Shown here one piece after another: positions 1-8,476 of a DNA stretch of 42,553 nucleotides (position 1 is its first letter; every line of letters starts with the position of its first letter). Made by a program: the position numbers and the translations under genes. Below the pieces are notes generated by a model. That model had not been told where the DNA came from, searched no databases, and worked only from the letters and a program-made list of their open reading frames with translations. The DNA comes from a virus. The stretch is taken from positions 1 through 42,553 of the IMG/VR virus record IMGVR_UViG_3300035034_000230; one strand, 5' to 3'.

Positions 1-867
1 GGACTAAGCGGAGTTGCACAAGGTGGACAACCTAGCTTTGCTGAACTTGCTTCAGGTGGTTCTGTTGTATGGAGCACTGGTGCTGCTGCCACAACAGCTA
101 CAGCAACATCAAGAGCTAATATGACGGTACAATTAAATAGTGGATTAAATAGCCGAGTCAATAATTCAAACTATATTTGGGTAAGTGCTAACGATTATAG
201 AGCAACATTTGGAAGCAACGATACAAACTTTGTAATAGGAAGACCCATAACAGGAACTATGTTTGCAGCTAGTACTACTATTACAGGTGGTTATATTAGT
301 CCAAATAGCGGCGATAATTACGGGTTTTTTTACCTAAGTCGTAATACTATACAAAGTGTTGATTCTAATGTAACCGATGCATACACAGTTACTTTTAATA
401 CAGCGTTAACTAATAGAAACTTTGCATATTTTAACGTGGCAAGTTTTGATGAATCTGCTGCAAAACCTGGAACAAGTATAACTGGAGGCAATAATGGCAT
501 AACTGTTTCTGCTAACACGTTAGTTAACAGTGTAACATTGAAAAACTGGGGCGGAAATGATTATTATGAAGTACAGTTTAATAATTCGTTTAATGGAACG
601 CTAGCAGCAGGCACGGGAACAATTACATTTAGTTTTGTGCAACCTCCGTATGCACAACCAGGCGAAACTGTATTCTCGTTTATTGCTGTTCCTGGAGAAA
701 GATCAACTCTGGACTTGTCAGCGTTGAAAGAACTTACTAACACTCCACTAGGCGGCAGAGGAACATATCCTAATGGACCTGATGTACTAGCAATTAATGT
801 TTATAAGGTTAGTGGAATAGATATTACTTCTAATATCATTCTAAGATGGGGCGAAGCACAAGCTTAA
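1..867 (+). CDS. virion structural protein, 3' part (5' end outside window)
   Basis: The frame is open from the first base, so this is the C-terminal 288 residues of a longer protein rather than a gene starting at the ATG at 121. The sequence is rich in Gly, Ser, Thr and Asn, with alternating beta-type segments and few charged residues, as in phage fibre or decoration proteins. There are no enzymatic motifs. It ends in a segment with conserved-looking Trp and Pro (…ILRWGEAQA). Its stop overlaps by 4 nt the stop of the convergent gmhB gene. I infer a tail- or surface-exposed structural protein from composition and phage context; the exact family is not recognised. Confidence 0.6.
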   Translation, partial: GLSGVAQGGQPSFAELASGGSVVWSTGAAATTATATSRANMTVQLNSGLNSRVNNSNYIWVSANDYRATFGSNDTNFVIGRPITGTMFAASTTITGGYISPNSGDNYGFFYLSRNTIQSVDSNVTDAYTVTFNTALTNRNFAYFNVASFDESAAKPGTSITGGNNGITVSANTLVNSVTLKNWGGNDYYEVQFNNSFNGTLAAGTGTITFSFVQPPYAQPGETVFSFIAVPGERSTLDLSALKELTNTPLGGRGTYPNGPDVLAINVYKVSGIDITSNIILRWGEAQA

Positions 868-1484
868 AGAGTTTCGATATAGTCTGCAAAAGAGCTAAGA
901 TCATCAAACACTATGGTTTTAGCTCTTATATTGCGGTAGGTAAATTTCTTTAGTGCTAACTCAGTTTCTAAACCATATCCAGTACGTACTAATACAGGTA
1001 TTGCACCTATTTTATAAGCAGCCTTTAGGTCGCTCATTTTATCACCAACATAATATCCTCGATTGAACTTTATATTTTTATGTTTGTGTTCTTTCTCGCA
1101 ACGCTTAAACATACCAGTATTAGGCTTTGCATACATATCACTCTTATGACTACTAGCACTATAATAGATAGCATCAATGCTGGGACAACCTGCAGATCCC
1201 AGCAATTCTAACATGTACATATGCAATGCATCAACATCTTCCTCAGTAAACATACCCTTTTCAATGCCACCTTGATTTGTAATAATTGTAATCTTATGTC
1301 CAAGCCTGCGCAATCTAGCAACTGCTTCTAAACTACCTTCAATAGGTTCAAAGTCGACGCCTTTCCAAGTATAGGTTCCGCGATCAACATTAATAACACC
1401 GTCTCTATCAAGACCGATTACGCATTTAGGAGCAATATAATCGAGAGAAGATAGCGGGTCTTCTCCCCAGTAAATATCAACCAT
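864..1484 (-). CDS. gmhB: D-glycero-beta-D-manno-heptose-1,7-bisphosphate 7-phosphatase
   Basis: HAD-superfamily phosphatase of the GmhB/HisB-N type, 206 residues, close to the family's usual length. The nucleophile motif is LDRDGVIN with Asp26 and Asp28. ITNQGG supplies the motif II Thr. Motif III/IV residues lie in KPNTGMF and YYVGDKMSDLKAA. GmhB removes the 7-phosphate of heptose 1,7-bisphosphate in ADP-heptose synthesis. It is the last gene of the hldE-hldD-cupin-gmhB operon and overlaps the cupin gene by 8 nt; GAGG lies 6 nt before the ATG. The neighbours support GmhB rather than histidinol phosphatase. Confidence 0.85.
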   Translation of the reverse strand: MVDIYWGEDPLSSLDYIAPKCVIGLDRDGVINVDRGTYTWKGVDFEPIEGSLEAVARLRRLGHKITIITNQGGIEKGMFTEEDVDALHMYMLELLGSAGCPSIDAIYYSASSHKSDMYAKPNTGMFKRCEKEHKHKNIKFNRGYYVGDKMSDLKAAYKIGAIPVLVRTGYGLETELALKKFTYRNIRAKTIVFDDLSSFADYIETL

Positions 1485-1893
1485 CTTGATCCTCAGGATT
1501 TAAATTAGGTTCAATTTTAGGTTTTTGACTATCGCCTGGCGCAACACGATAATTATCCTCTACACTGTCTGCTGTACTAACTTCAGTAATGCTTGAACCT
1601 TCTTGTAGACATATTAGTTGATGCGGCTGCAACGGAGGATTATGCCACACATCGCCTTCCTTTAACTCTTTTTCATAAAGCACCGCAGTTTTTGTATCAA
1701 TCCAGCGTACCTTAAAACGTCCACTATTTACAAACCAAGTTTCATCTTTTTCTCTGTGGAAATGCATACTAAATTTTGCATTTGATTTTTCAAAAAACAT
1801 AATCTTGCCGCAGTATTTGTCATTGGTAGCCCAAATTAATTCATAGCCCCAGCCTTTAGGAACAACGCCACTTAGTCTAGTCGGTTCTTGCAT
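1477..1893 (-). CDS. small cupin protein, sugar-phosphate isomerase-like
   Basis: A single-domain cupin of 138 residues resembling the C-terminal domain of type II mannose-6-phosphate isomerases. Metal-binding residues are visible in the first cupin motif (FSMHFHREKDETWFV: two His and a Glu) and the second (NPPLQPHQLI). KGWGYELIW near the N terminus is typical of this group. It lies between hldD and gmhB and overlaps both (17 and 8 nt), so it is very probably translated with the heptose genes. The operon lacks the first pathway enzyme, the sedoheptulose-7-phosphate isomerase GmhA. A role in sugar-phosphate isomerisation is possible but is inference only. Confidence 0.7.
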   Translation of the reverse strand: MQEPTRLSGVVPKGWGYELIWATNDKYCGKIMFFEKSNAKFSMHFHREKDETWFVNSGRFKVRWIDTKTAVLYEKELKEGDVWHNPPLQPHQLICLQEGSSITEVSTADSVEDNYRVAPGDSQKPKIEPNLNPEDQDG

Positions 1894-2701
1894 TTATATA
1901 ATCCTCAATTGATGTCCATTGCATGTTTACTACTGAATTTAGTTTAGTTAAATCAGCACAGGTGTACTTCTGATACTGTGATTTTAGTTGTTCAGGCATA
2001 GGTGTGTATTCTATGTCAGCATGATACTTTTTAGCAATAGTACGTCCTACTGTTTCAAAACTTGTGGCTGTGCCTGTTCCTACATTGAATATTCCGCTAG
2101 TATCAACGTCAAACATTTTTTCGTGAAGGCGACAGATATCTTCTACACAAACAAAATCACGACAATATTGATCTGAATTTTCAAACAGTTTGATCACGCC
2201 GTTTTCTTGAGCCTGTTGAATGAACTTGATATAGGGACTTGCCTGATCACCTTTGTGCGATTCGCCAGGACCGTAAACATTAAAGTAACGAAACCCTTGT
2301 ATGGTAATCTCAAACTCGTCTAGGTATTGATTGATAAATCTATCAAATAGATATTTGCTCCAAGCATAGGGGCTTTGTGGTAACAGTGCTCCATCTTCAG
2401 TAAAATGTTCTGTAGTGCCATACACACTAGCACTGGAAGCGTACTGTAGATTAGTACCAAAGTTTTCGCACACCTGCGCAAGCCGCACAGTGAATTCAAA
2501 ATTCTGTTCTAGTATCTGATCGACATCTGTGTAGGTAGTTGACGATATTGCTCCAGTGTGTATGCACCAGTCATAGTCTTCTGTACTGGGAATAACGCCC
2601 GGCATGTATTCCCAACCTTCGACATCGTGTCCTTGACTTTGCAAATACAGTGCAATGTTTGATCCGATAAATCCTTTGTGTCCTGTTACTAATATTTTCA
2701 T
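1877..2701 (-). CDS. hldD: ADP-L-glycero-D-manno-heptose 6-epimerase
   Basis: Extended short-chain dehydrogenase/epimerase of 274 residues. The N-terminal Rossmann motif GHKGFIG (residues 7-13) binds NADP. The catalytic Tyr112-Lys116 pair is in PYAWSKYLF, with SSASVYG before it. GFRYFNVYGPGE and GDQASPYIKF match the HldD substrate region. HldD inverts C6 of ADP-D-glycero-manno-heptose, the last step to the LPS core precursor. It is slightly shorter than bacterial HldD (about 310). Its ATG overlaps the hldE stop (ATGA), consistent with translational coupling. Confidence 0.88.
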   Translation of the reverse strand: MKILVTGHKGFIGSNIALYLQSQGHDVEGWEYMPGVIPSTEDYDWCIHTGAISSTTYTDVDQILEQNFEFTVRLAQVCENFGTNLQYASSASVYGTTEHFTEDGALLPQSPYAWSKYLFDRFINQYLDEFEITIQGFRYFNVYGPGESHKGDQASPYIKFIQQAQENGVIKLFENSDQYCRDFVCVEDICRLHEKMFDVDTSGIFNVGTGTATSFETVGRTIAKKYHADIEYTPMPEQLKSQYQKYTCADLTKLNSVVNMQWTSIEDYINARTD

Positions 2702-3837
2702 TTAGTTGCCTCTATTATTTTTGTTGTACTAAATCCATCTACAGTAGATACAATGTGTACAGATGCTAGATCATTGCCCACTACTGTAGATTCTGTATAA
2801 TCCCCACCTTTGACAATTAGGTGTGGCTTCGTTTGTTTAATTAATTCGTAAGGAGTATCTTCGTCAAAGACGATAACTTCACTAACCCACGGCAACATTT
2901 CTAGTTGACTCTTACGTTTCTGTTGATCGTTTATAGGACGACCTTCGCCTTTTAATCTCTTAACACTAGCGTCCGAATTAATACCCACTATTAATTTTGT
3001 GCCCAGTGTGTGCGCTTCTGACAATAATTTTAGATGACCTTGATGAAGAATATCAAACACACCATTTGTAAAGACAACACGTTCTTCTATGTCTTCTACC
3101 TTTAAAATATATGTGCCCAGTTTCTTAACACTGACAGTTGAACCTTTGACTGCTAGATCAAGGCACATTTTATGATCATATCCGCGTGTAAGAGCATACA
3201 CAAATGCTGCTAAGAAACAGTCTCCAGCACCTGTAACATCTGCTACTTCCACACTGTCTACAGGAATGTCATAGACTTGTCTGTCTATATTAGCAATAAC
3301 ATTACTACCAGCATTGGTTATAATAATATTGCCCTTCCAGTCAGTAAATCCAAATTCACCAAACTCTTTGTAGTTGGGTTTTACTAACCAAGCACCATCA
3401 TAGTGAATTGCATAATCTTTTGGATCTACAATAACACGACATCCAAAACGATTAATGTGTTTGATGATCTGTCGACTTTCGTCTAGCACACCTTTGTTGT
3501 AATCACTTAGTACAACGTAGTCGTATTGTGAAAACTGATCATTGACGATCTTGTCTAAAACATCTGTACCATTAGCGTGTTTGTCAAGGTCGATACGTGT
3601 AACATAATGTCCATCACAGATTACTCTGGTCTTAATACTGTGTTCAGCACCGTGATCGTAGAGGTCAACATCTACACCTAAACTGCGTAGATTTTCGTAG
3701 ACAAGACCTGCGCCACCCACAGTTTCAACTTCGCGTTGATAGGTTATAACAGGTACAGGTGCTTCGGGACTCAATCTTGTTGACGTTCCGTAGATGTATT
3801 TGTCGATTATAATATCGCCGATTACTAAGACTTTCAT
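2698..3837 (-). CDS. hldE: bifunctional heptose-7-phosphate kinase / heptose-1-phosphate adenylyltransferase
   Basis: Two-domain protein of 379 residues; bacterial HldE is about 475. Residues 1-250 are a PfkB-type sugar kinase with VGGAG near residue 41 and the GAGD anion-hole motif at 203-206. Residues 254-379 are a nucleotidyltransferase domain with HQGH (265-268) and GINSD. The protein phosphorylates heptose 7-phosphate at C1 and later adds AMP to heptose 1-phosphate. The kinase half is shortened. It is the first gene of the minus-strand heptose operon, and a consensus sigma70-like promoter ends only 5 nt before its ATG. Confidence 0.9.
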   Translation of the reverse strand: MKVLVIGDIIIDKYIYGTSTRLSPEAPVPVITYQREVETVGGAGLVYENLRSLGVDVDLYDHGAEHSIKTRVICDGHYVTRIDLDKHANGTDVLDKIVNDQFSQYDYVVLSDYNKGVLDESRQIIKHINRFGCRVIVDPKDYAIHYDGAWLVKPNYKEFGEFGFTDWKGNIIITNAGSNVIANIDRQVYDIPVDSVEVADVTGAGDCFLAAFVYALTRGYDHKMCLDLAVKGSTVSVKKLGTYILKVEDIEERVVFTNGVFDILHQGHLKLLSEAHTLGTKLIVGINSDASVKRLKGEGRPINDQQKRKSQLEMLPWVSEVIVFDEDTPYELIKQTKPHLIVKGGDYTESTVVGNDLASVHIVSTVDGFSTTKIIEATK

Positions 3838-3842
3838 ACTGT

Positions 3843-3871
3843 ATTATATAACAAATTGTGTTAATTGTCAA
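3843..3871 (-). promoter_or_regulatory. sigma70-type promoter for the heptose operon
   Basis: On the minus strand TTGACA (3871-3866) is separated by exactly 17 nt from TATAAT (3848-3843). The hldE ATG begins 5 nt further on, so the transcript would have almost no leader. The -35 box lies in the last codons of the Nudix gene. Both boxes are perfect matches, which suggests transcription by unmodified host RNA polymerase, i.e. early expression. Confidence 0.8.
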
Positions 3872-4301
3872 GTAAATTTATAGTTAAAAACACAGTTTCA
3901 AGTTTACGCAGATTAACTTTGCTTTGAAGTGTGTTTTTAAGACCGTGGTGTAAGGGCTTGGGCCACTTGTTAAAACTACACCACGCATAACCGTCGTGTT
4001 CGCAGTTTAGAACGGGTATAAATTCATGTTCTATAACACAGAGGTAAGTGTGAAAATAGAACTTTTCGTCTGTGCTCACAAAACTTTCTAGAGGAAGTGT
4101 TTTTTTGATCTTAGGGAGATCGCCGATTTCTTCTCGTATTTCTCTCTGTAGGCCTTCCCACGGAGTTTCGCAGCCTTCGTTAGTGCCACCAACTAGACCC
4201 CAAAGATTAGATCGTTTACCTTGACTGCGATGTAAAAACAAAAACCGATTGGTGTCCAGTGTATAAAAGAGAGCACCACTACAAACTATTCTATCATTCA
4301 T
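3861..4301 (-). CDS. Nudix hydrolase
   Basis: A 146-residue Nudix protein. The Nudix box GX5EX7REUXEEXGU is complete: it begins GTNEGCE and ends REIREEIGD, with all catalytic Glu residues present. Such enzymes hydrolyse nucleoside diphosphates linked to another group, including nucleotide sugars and oxidised dNTPs. The substrate cannot be read from the sequence. It lies between gp15 and the heptose operon, so a nucleotide-sugar substrate is possible. The upstream minus-strand sequence TAATTA-TTTGT-ATG resembles a degenerate late promoter placed 5 nt before the ATG. Confidence 0.85.
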   Translation of the reverse strand: MNDRIVCSGALFYTLDTNRFLFLHRSQGKRSNLWGLVGGTNEGCETPWEGLQREIREEIGDLPKIKKTLPLESFVSTDEKFYFHTYLCVIEHEFIPVLNCEHDGYAWCSFNKWPKPLHHGLKNTLQSKVNLRKLETVFLTINLLDN

Positions 4302-4309
4302 ACAAATAA

Positions 4310-5725
4310 TTAGCCGTCTAGTTCAATACGCCATGTCCCGATTGGGTAGTCACCTTCTATGCTCTTGAACCATTCGCCGTCTTTGTATCTATACTGTGTA
4401 CCAGTGTTTAGATTAGTAGTGTAGGTCAGTTCAGTAGTAGCACTAGCATCAAACACTATGCTCCATTTTGCGCCGTCCCATTCTACAATATCATTAGCAC
4501 TGGCTATGAGACCCGTGCCGTCTGTGTTGCGCCATGCTGCTGATACTTCTACTGCGTCTACACTGCCTACATCCTCCAGCAGCAACAGTCTAAGTCCTGC
4601 GATCTTAACATCAGTTGGGTTAAATCTAGTAGGATCAATAATGTAGTCTATGCTGGTTCTGTTTGAGATTACTGAATCAGTAGGGAATGTGTCAGTATCA
4701 AAGTTGACTTCGATCTTACCTTCGTCGAACGGATTCAGTGTAAATGTGCCTGTGACTGTGTTAGCATTGTCGACACTGGTTAGATAGATACGACTTACGT
4801 CTGCTCGATAGGTATCAGGCAGTGCTTCGAATATTTCTCTCCAGTTGACATTACCAACTATGCCTCTCGCAATCAACTGCGCACTGCCGGCTTCTAAATA
4901 CACACCATAGGTATTGTAGTTCACATTGGCCATCTGACTGGCTGCTTCACTCTGTGCCTTAGATCCAAATTCGTTAACTGTAGATCCTGGTCTTGCAAAG
5001 TCATCATACTGATTTAATTCTGGTGCGCTAACACCACTTTCAATTGTGCCTCTAGTTTCGTCAAACATGCTGGTAATGACATTGGTAATCACGCCCATCT
5101 TTTTAACTTTTGTAGGAGGGCTAATATAGATTGGAATACTAAAGGTAAGCGACGATACGTCGATTTCTGAATCAACACCTACAGGTATGCTGCGATTTGA
5201 CCATGTGACGTTTTCTAAGTTTACTACTGTGATACTGGTCCAGTCTATAAAATTGTCAGTGGTCTGCATTTCTAAACTGGGATTAAACAGCACCAGTATC
5301 TGTTCTAGTATTTGTAATTTTTGGTCAGTGTTGGACGCCCATATGTCAGCGTTTATCCTCATTAAGTAAGGTGTAGGTATAAGACGTTCTACAGTATAAT
5401 TTTTACCTTGGAAATTTAGATATTCACCAGTGCTTTCATCGTAGGCACGTTCTCTTATGTTGGTTGATCTAGTGTAAGTAGCATCAGTTAGTCTATCTTT
5501 GTCAAGTTCTAGCCCAGTGATATAAACTGATATTCTCGGCGCACTGGGCAATTTGTTTTCTGAGTTCTCTCTAATAATGTTTGCTACCTGACGTGTGAGA
5601 TCGCCATACATCACAGGCACTTCTTTGATGTTACCCTTACCATCCTTTACAGGAAAGTTGCTGAGAATTCTCATCATCTGCGTAGTGTAGCGTCTTAGTT
5701 GTCCATCGTAAAAATATTGAGACAT
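4310..5725 (-). CDS. 15: tail sheath terminator / stabiliser, gp15-like
   Basis: The N terminus (SQYFYDGQLRRYTTQMMRIL) matches the start of T4 gp15, which has YFYN followed by RRYATLM. Later LMRINADIWASN and QILEQILVLFNPS match the gp15 core. Gp15 caps the tail tube and sheath and joins tail to head. At 471 residues it is much longer than T4 gp15 (272); the extra C-terminal half is beta-rich and ends in a Trp/Gly-rich segment similar in style to the gp14 and gp18 extensions. I chose the ATG at 5725 because GGAGG lies 6 nt upstream; an upstream in-frame ATG at 5743 lacks such a site. The start overlaps the stop of the GIY-YIG gene. Confidence 0.85.
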   Translation of the reverse strand: MSQYFYDGQLRRYTTQMMRILSNFPVKDGKGNIKEVPVMYGDLTRQVANIIRENSENKLPSAPRISVYITGLELDKDRLTDATYTRSTNIRERAYDESTGEYLNFQGKNYTVERLIPTPYLMRINADIWASNTDQKLQILEQILVLFNPSLEMQTTDNFIDWTSITVVNLENVTWSNRSIPVGVDSEIDVSSLTFSIPIYISPPTKVKKMGVITNVITSMFDETRGTIESGVSAPELNQYDDFARPGSTVNEFGSKAQSEAASQMANVNYNTYGVYLEAGSAQLIARGIVGNVNWREIFEALPDTYRADVSRIYLTSVDNANTVTGTFTLNPFDEGKIEVNFDTDTFPTDSVISNRTSIDYIIDPTRFNPTDVKIAGLRLLLLEDVGSVDAVEVSAAWRNTDGTGLIASANDIVEWDGAKWSIVFDASATTELTYTTNLNTGTQYRYKDGEWFKSIEGDYPIGTWRIELDG

Positions 5726-6246
5726 TACATTACCTCCATCCACACACGTTTACCGTCAACAAGTTTCCAGGTTTTCCCCTTCATTTTTCCTTTATTTGCT
5801 AAACCTACTTTTCTTTTATGGTCTTCGGAGAATGTTTTTCCTTTCATAGGACCGCCATCTCTTCTTTTCCAGCCCCCATCGCCTCCATTATTCCTACGTC
5901 TTGCATGAGCGGCTTTTTGTGCTTTGCTCATACGTTTTTTGCTGTCTTCCGAATGCAGTTTATTATCACCGCCTTGTCGAATGTTATATCCTTTTTCAAT
6001 TGAGTTGTATTCTTTTATGTATTTTTTTTCTAATTCGTTTAAATGCTCTAAGTTATTAGCATAATCTAAAACTTCCCAATCAAATGCTTCAACGCTATAT
6101 TTTTTAATAGCATTATGAAAATGGTATGATTTATCAGTATAACGAGCACTGCTAATATGTTCTAATCTACGACGATTAGGCTCTTGAATAGATTGACCAA
6201 TGTATACTTTGCCAGTTTCTCTATGTGTCCATTTGTATATGTGCAT
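5725..6246 (-). CDS. GIY-YIG homing endonuclease with NUMOD3-type motifs
   Basis: The N-terminal catalytic domain begins HIYKWTHRETGKVYIGQSI, a GIY-YIG variant (YKW…YIG), followed by the conserved Arg region RRRLEH and the Glu in ELEKKYIKEYNS. The C-terminal half has two NUMOD3-like DNA-binding motifs (HSEDSKKRMSKAQKAAH and FSEDHKRKVGLANKGK). The protein has 173 residues. It sits between neck gene 14 and gene 15, with stop/start overlaps (TAATG) at both ends, so it is a free-standing mobile gene that did not interrupt either neighbour. No flanking duplication was seen. Confidence 0.85.
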   Translation of the reverse strand: MHIYKWTHRETGKVYIGQSIQEPNRRRLEHISSARYTDKSYHFHNAIKKYSVEAFDWEVLDYANNLEHLNELEKKYIKEYNSIEKGYNIRQGGDNKLHSEDSKKRMSKAQKAAHARRRNNGGDGGWKRRDGGPMKGKTFSEDHKRKVGLANKGKMKGKTWKLVDGKRVWMEVM

Positions 6247-7406
6247 TAATTATCTGCCCTTGGTCTAAGTGCCTTGCTCAGGCTCTGTCTTTCCTCAACA
6301 GTTTCGCCACCGATTTGGTTAGTTTTAGTATTATTGATAAAGCCGGATTTTTGTGTTTGTCTTTCCAGTACGTTGCTCAGTGTCATACGTATATCATCGT
6401 TTACTTTGACCCAACGCTGTCCATCATAGCGGAACATTCTGTTTGGTAAAAAGTCTGTTCTTAGGAAATAATCACCTTCCATATTGTTTCTAGGAAACTG
6501 TATTCCAAAACCAAAAGGAGCACCGTTGGGCGCAGCGTCGCCTGTGCCTACAAGATAACCTGTATAGCCTTCTCTTTCTGGCCTGTTGACGACTTCGTCT
6601 GTGGTAACTGTGATACCACTAGCATCTAGTTCTTCATTATCTGCGGTTCTTAGGTCAATAGTGCCATCGTCATTTGTTGACACAGTATAATAATGACTAA
6701 TGTCATAACCACTCTTGGGAGAGTCAGCCTCTGCCTGCGCTACTATAGCATTGCTGATCTGCATTTCTCGTTCATAGGTTGACAGTATATCACGCAGTGT
6801 AGTATCAGTATCTTCGCCTGCGGGCAGATCCAATATTTCTGCGTATTCTTGGCTATCGTATATCTGCTTTAATTTTAGTCTGTACAGATGCGGATACCAC
6901 GTTTGGCTAAATCCTTCTGCGGATCTGTTGACGTCTTCTATCACATAAAAACGCTTCAGAGCAAAATCATAATTGTTCAGCGCATATTCGTCTTTGAGAT
7001 GCGGCAATTCAATTACATCGCCCGATAGAGGCTTGCGTCCCAAGGTCTTTACTATGCTGTTGATATGCACTGTCATAAACAGTGTGTCATTGCTTAAAAA
7101 TAGACCAAACTGACTGAGATCAAAATCAATGTCTTGAACATTGTAGATTGCTCTGTGCGAATATACATCCGGATCATATTTTCTATCTCTGTTTTCTAAA
7201 AACAGTAGATCCTGTATGTTTGTTTCTTTTACAGCATCATAGGTAGGCTGATCCGCAGTACCTTCACCTTCAGCAGGATTTTCAGGACCTAGGTATTTGT
7301 GAACATTGATATCAGTACCGCCGACTGTGAACATCTCCTGAATCTGACGATCTAGGAAGTAGTAGTCATTGCCGCGTTCTGGTTTGTATAAGCTGATTCT
7401 TGGCAT
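6246..7406 (-). CDS. 14: neck protein gp14-like
   Basis: Neck/head-tail connector protein related to T4 gp14. The segment LSNDTLFMTVHINS followed by GDVIELPHLKDEYALNNYDF and FYVIEDVNRSAEG matches the gp14 pattern (STFF…EVTLSIN…GDLIYFPMD…FEINWVEP). It is longer than T4 gp14 (256), as expected for marine relatives; the C-terminal part has an extra FRYDGQRWVKV-type module. The longest frame would start at 7466, but ATG at 7406 (or 7412) is preferred. A minus-strand TATAAATA ends at 7412, so the expected transcription start falls on or beside the ATG at 7406, giving a leaderless message. Confidence 0.8.
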   Translation of the reverse strand: MPRISLYKPERGNDYYFLDRQIQEMFTVGGTDINVHKYLGPENPAEGEGTADQPTYDAVKETNIQDLLFLENRDRKYDPDVYSHRAIYNVQDIDFDLSQFGLFLSNDTLFMTVHINSIVKTLGRKPLSGDVIELPHLKDEYALNNYDFALKRFYVIEDVNRSAEGFSQTWYPHLYRLKLKQIYDSQEYAEILDLPAGEDTDTTLRDILSTYEREMQISNAIVAQAEADSPKSGYDISHYYTVSTNDDGTIDLRTADNEELDASGITVTTDEVVNRPEREGYTGYLVGTGDAAPNGAPFGFGIQFPRNNMEGDYFLRTDFLPNRMFRYDGQRWVKVNDDIRMTLSNVLERQTQKSGFINNTKTNQIGGETVEERQSLSKALRPRADN

Positions 7407-7411
7407 ATACA

Positions 7412-7419
7412 TATTTATA
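7412..7419 (-). promoter_or_regulatory. T4-type late promoter for gp14
   Basis: Perfect minus-strand TATAAATA. In T4 the transcript starts about 6 nt after the last A, which here is the A of ATG at 7406. It overlaps the divergent plus-strand promoter of gp13 by one base. Confidence 0.75.
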
Positions 7420-7426
7420 ATAAATA
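7419..7426 (+). promoter_or_regulatory. T4-type late promoter for gp13
   Basis: AATAAATA followed by CTGTA, the same downstream context as at 9369 and 18914. It is followed by GGAGA and the gp13 ATG at 7444. Confidence 0.65.
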
Positions 7427-7443
7427 CTGTACGGAGAACACTG

Positions 7444-8427
7444 ATGACAGATTTAGCAACAAGCAAACAAGAAATTTTCGATTACATTTTCGCAATGTTC
7501 GGCGGCGGCATGGTAGATGTTGAACTTGATCCTATTCACTACGAAACAGCACTGTCAAAGGCGCTGGGCAAGTTTAGACAGAGATCAGATAACAGTGTAC
7601 AAGAATCATATCTGTTTTTGACCACAGTGCCGGATCAAAACGAATATGTGTTGCCAAGAGAAGTTGTGGAAGTAAGACAGATTTTTAGAAGATCGATAGG
7701 ATCAAGACCCAGCACATCATCAGCAGGCGGCCCTATTTACACTCAGAGTTTTACAGCAAGCTCGGGACAAAAAACATTCAACATAAACTACAACCTACTA
7801 AGCGTACAAAATGTTACAGTTAAAGTTAACGGTGAAACCAGCACAGACTATGTTACTGACACTGATCAACGCAGTATTACTTTTAACATAGGGTTAAATG
7901 CAGGTGATACTGTAGGAGTTAGCCTGTTCAGTAGCGGCGCAAGTGGCGGCGGCAGTTTGTTTGATCCGTTTAGCCTTGCCTATACCAATGCTTATCTACT
8001 AAGTTCAAATCAGATGGGCGGCTTGGCTACTTACGATTTCTTTAGTCAATATCAAGAACTGGTAGGACGTATGTTTGGTGCGTTTATTGAATTCAAATGG
8101 AACTCTACTACTAAAAAACTTACACTGCTACAGCGCCCCAGAGCAGAAGAAACTATGATGCTGTATGCCTACAACTATCGTCCAGATATAGATCTTCTCA
8201 ACGACTATCTTGCTAGAGAATGGATCAAAGACTACACACTGGCTATGTGTAAGTATATGCTGGGCGAAGCACGTTCGAAATTCGCCACCATCGCAGGACC
8301 ACAAGGCGGATCAACGCTGAACGGCGATACTCTCAAAGCAGAAGCACAAGCAGAACTAGAAAAACTAGAACTACAAGTATCTACAGCAGTATCCGGCGGG
8401 ACTGGATATTCCTTTGTAATTGGATAA
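7444..8427 (+). CDS. 13: neck protein gp13-like
   Basis: Resembles T4 gp13 at both ends: an N-terminal segment giving MVDVELDPIHYETALSKAL and an end WIKDYTLAMCKYMLGEARSK … YSFVIG comparable to T4's WVKDYATALAKE … FGILVG. Gp13 and gp14 join the filled head to the tail. The protein has 327 residues; an inserted Ser/Thr/Gly-rich beta module lies at about residues 100-160. The frame is open from 7369, but the start at 7444 is chosen because GGAGA lies 6 nt upstream and the late promoter lies between. It is divergent from gp14. Confidence 0.85.
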   Translation: MTDLATSKQEIFDYIFAMFGGGMVDVELDPIHYETALSKALGKFRQRSDNSVQESYLFLTTVPDQNEYVLPREVVEVRQIFRRSIGSRPSTSSAGGPIYTQSFTASSGQKTFNINYNLLSVQNVTVKVNGETSTDYVTDTDQRSITFNIGLNAGDTVGVSLFSSGASGGGSLFDPFSLAYTNAYLLSSNQMGGLATYDFFSQYQELVGRMFGAFIEFKWNSTTKKLTLLQRPRAEETMMLYAYNYRPDIDLLNDYLAREWIKDYTLAMCKYMLGEARSKFATIAGPQGGSTLNGDTLKAEAQAELEKLELQVSTAVSGGTGYSFVIG

Positions 8428-8430
8428 TGG

Positions 8431-8459
8431 TTGACATTGATTACCTTTTGTTGTATAAT
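8431..8459 (+). promoter_or_regulatory. sigma70-type promoter for the dNMP kinase-like gene
   Basis: TTGACA (8431-8436), 17-nt spacer, TATAAT (8454-8459). An AAGGAG ribosome site and the ATG at 8477 follow. Both boxes are perfect matches. Confidence 0.8.
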
Positions 8460-8476
8460 AACAAAAAGGAGTAGCA

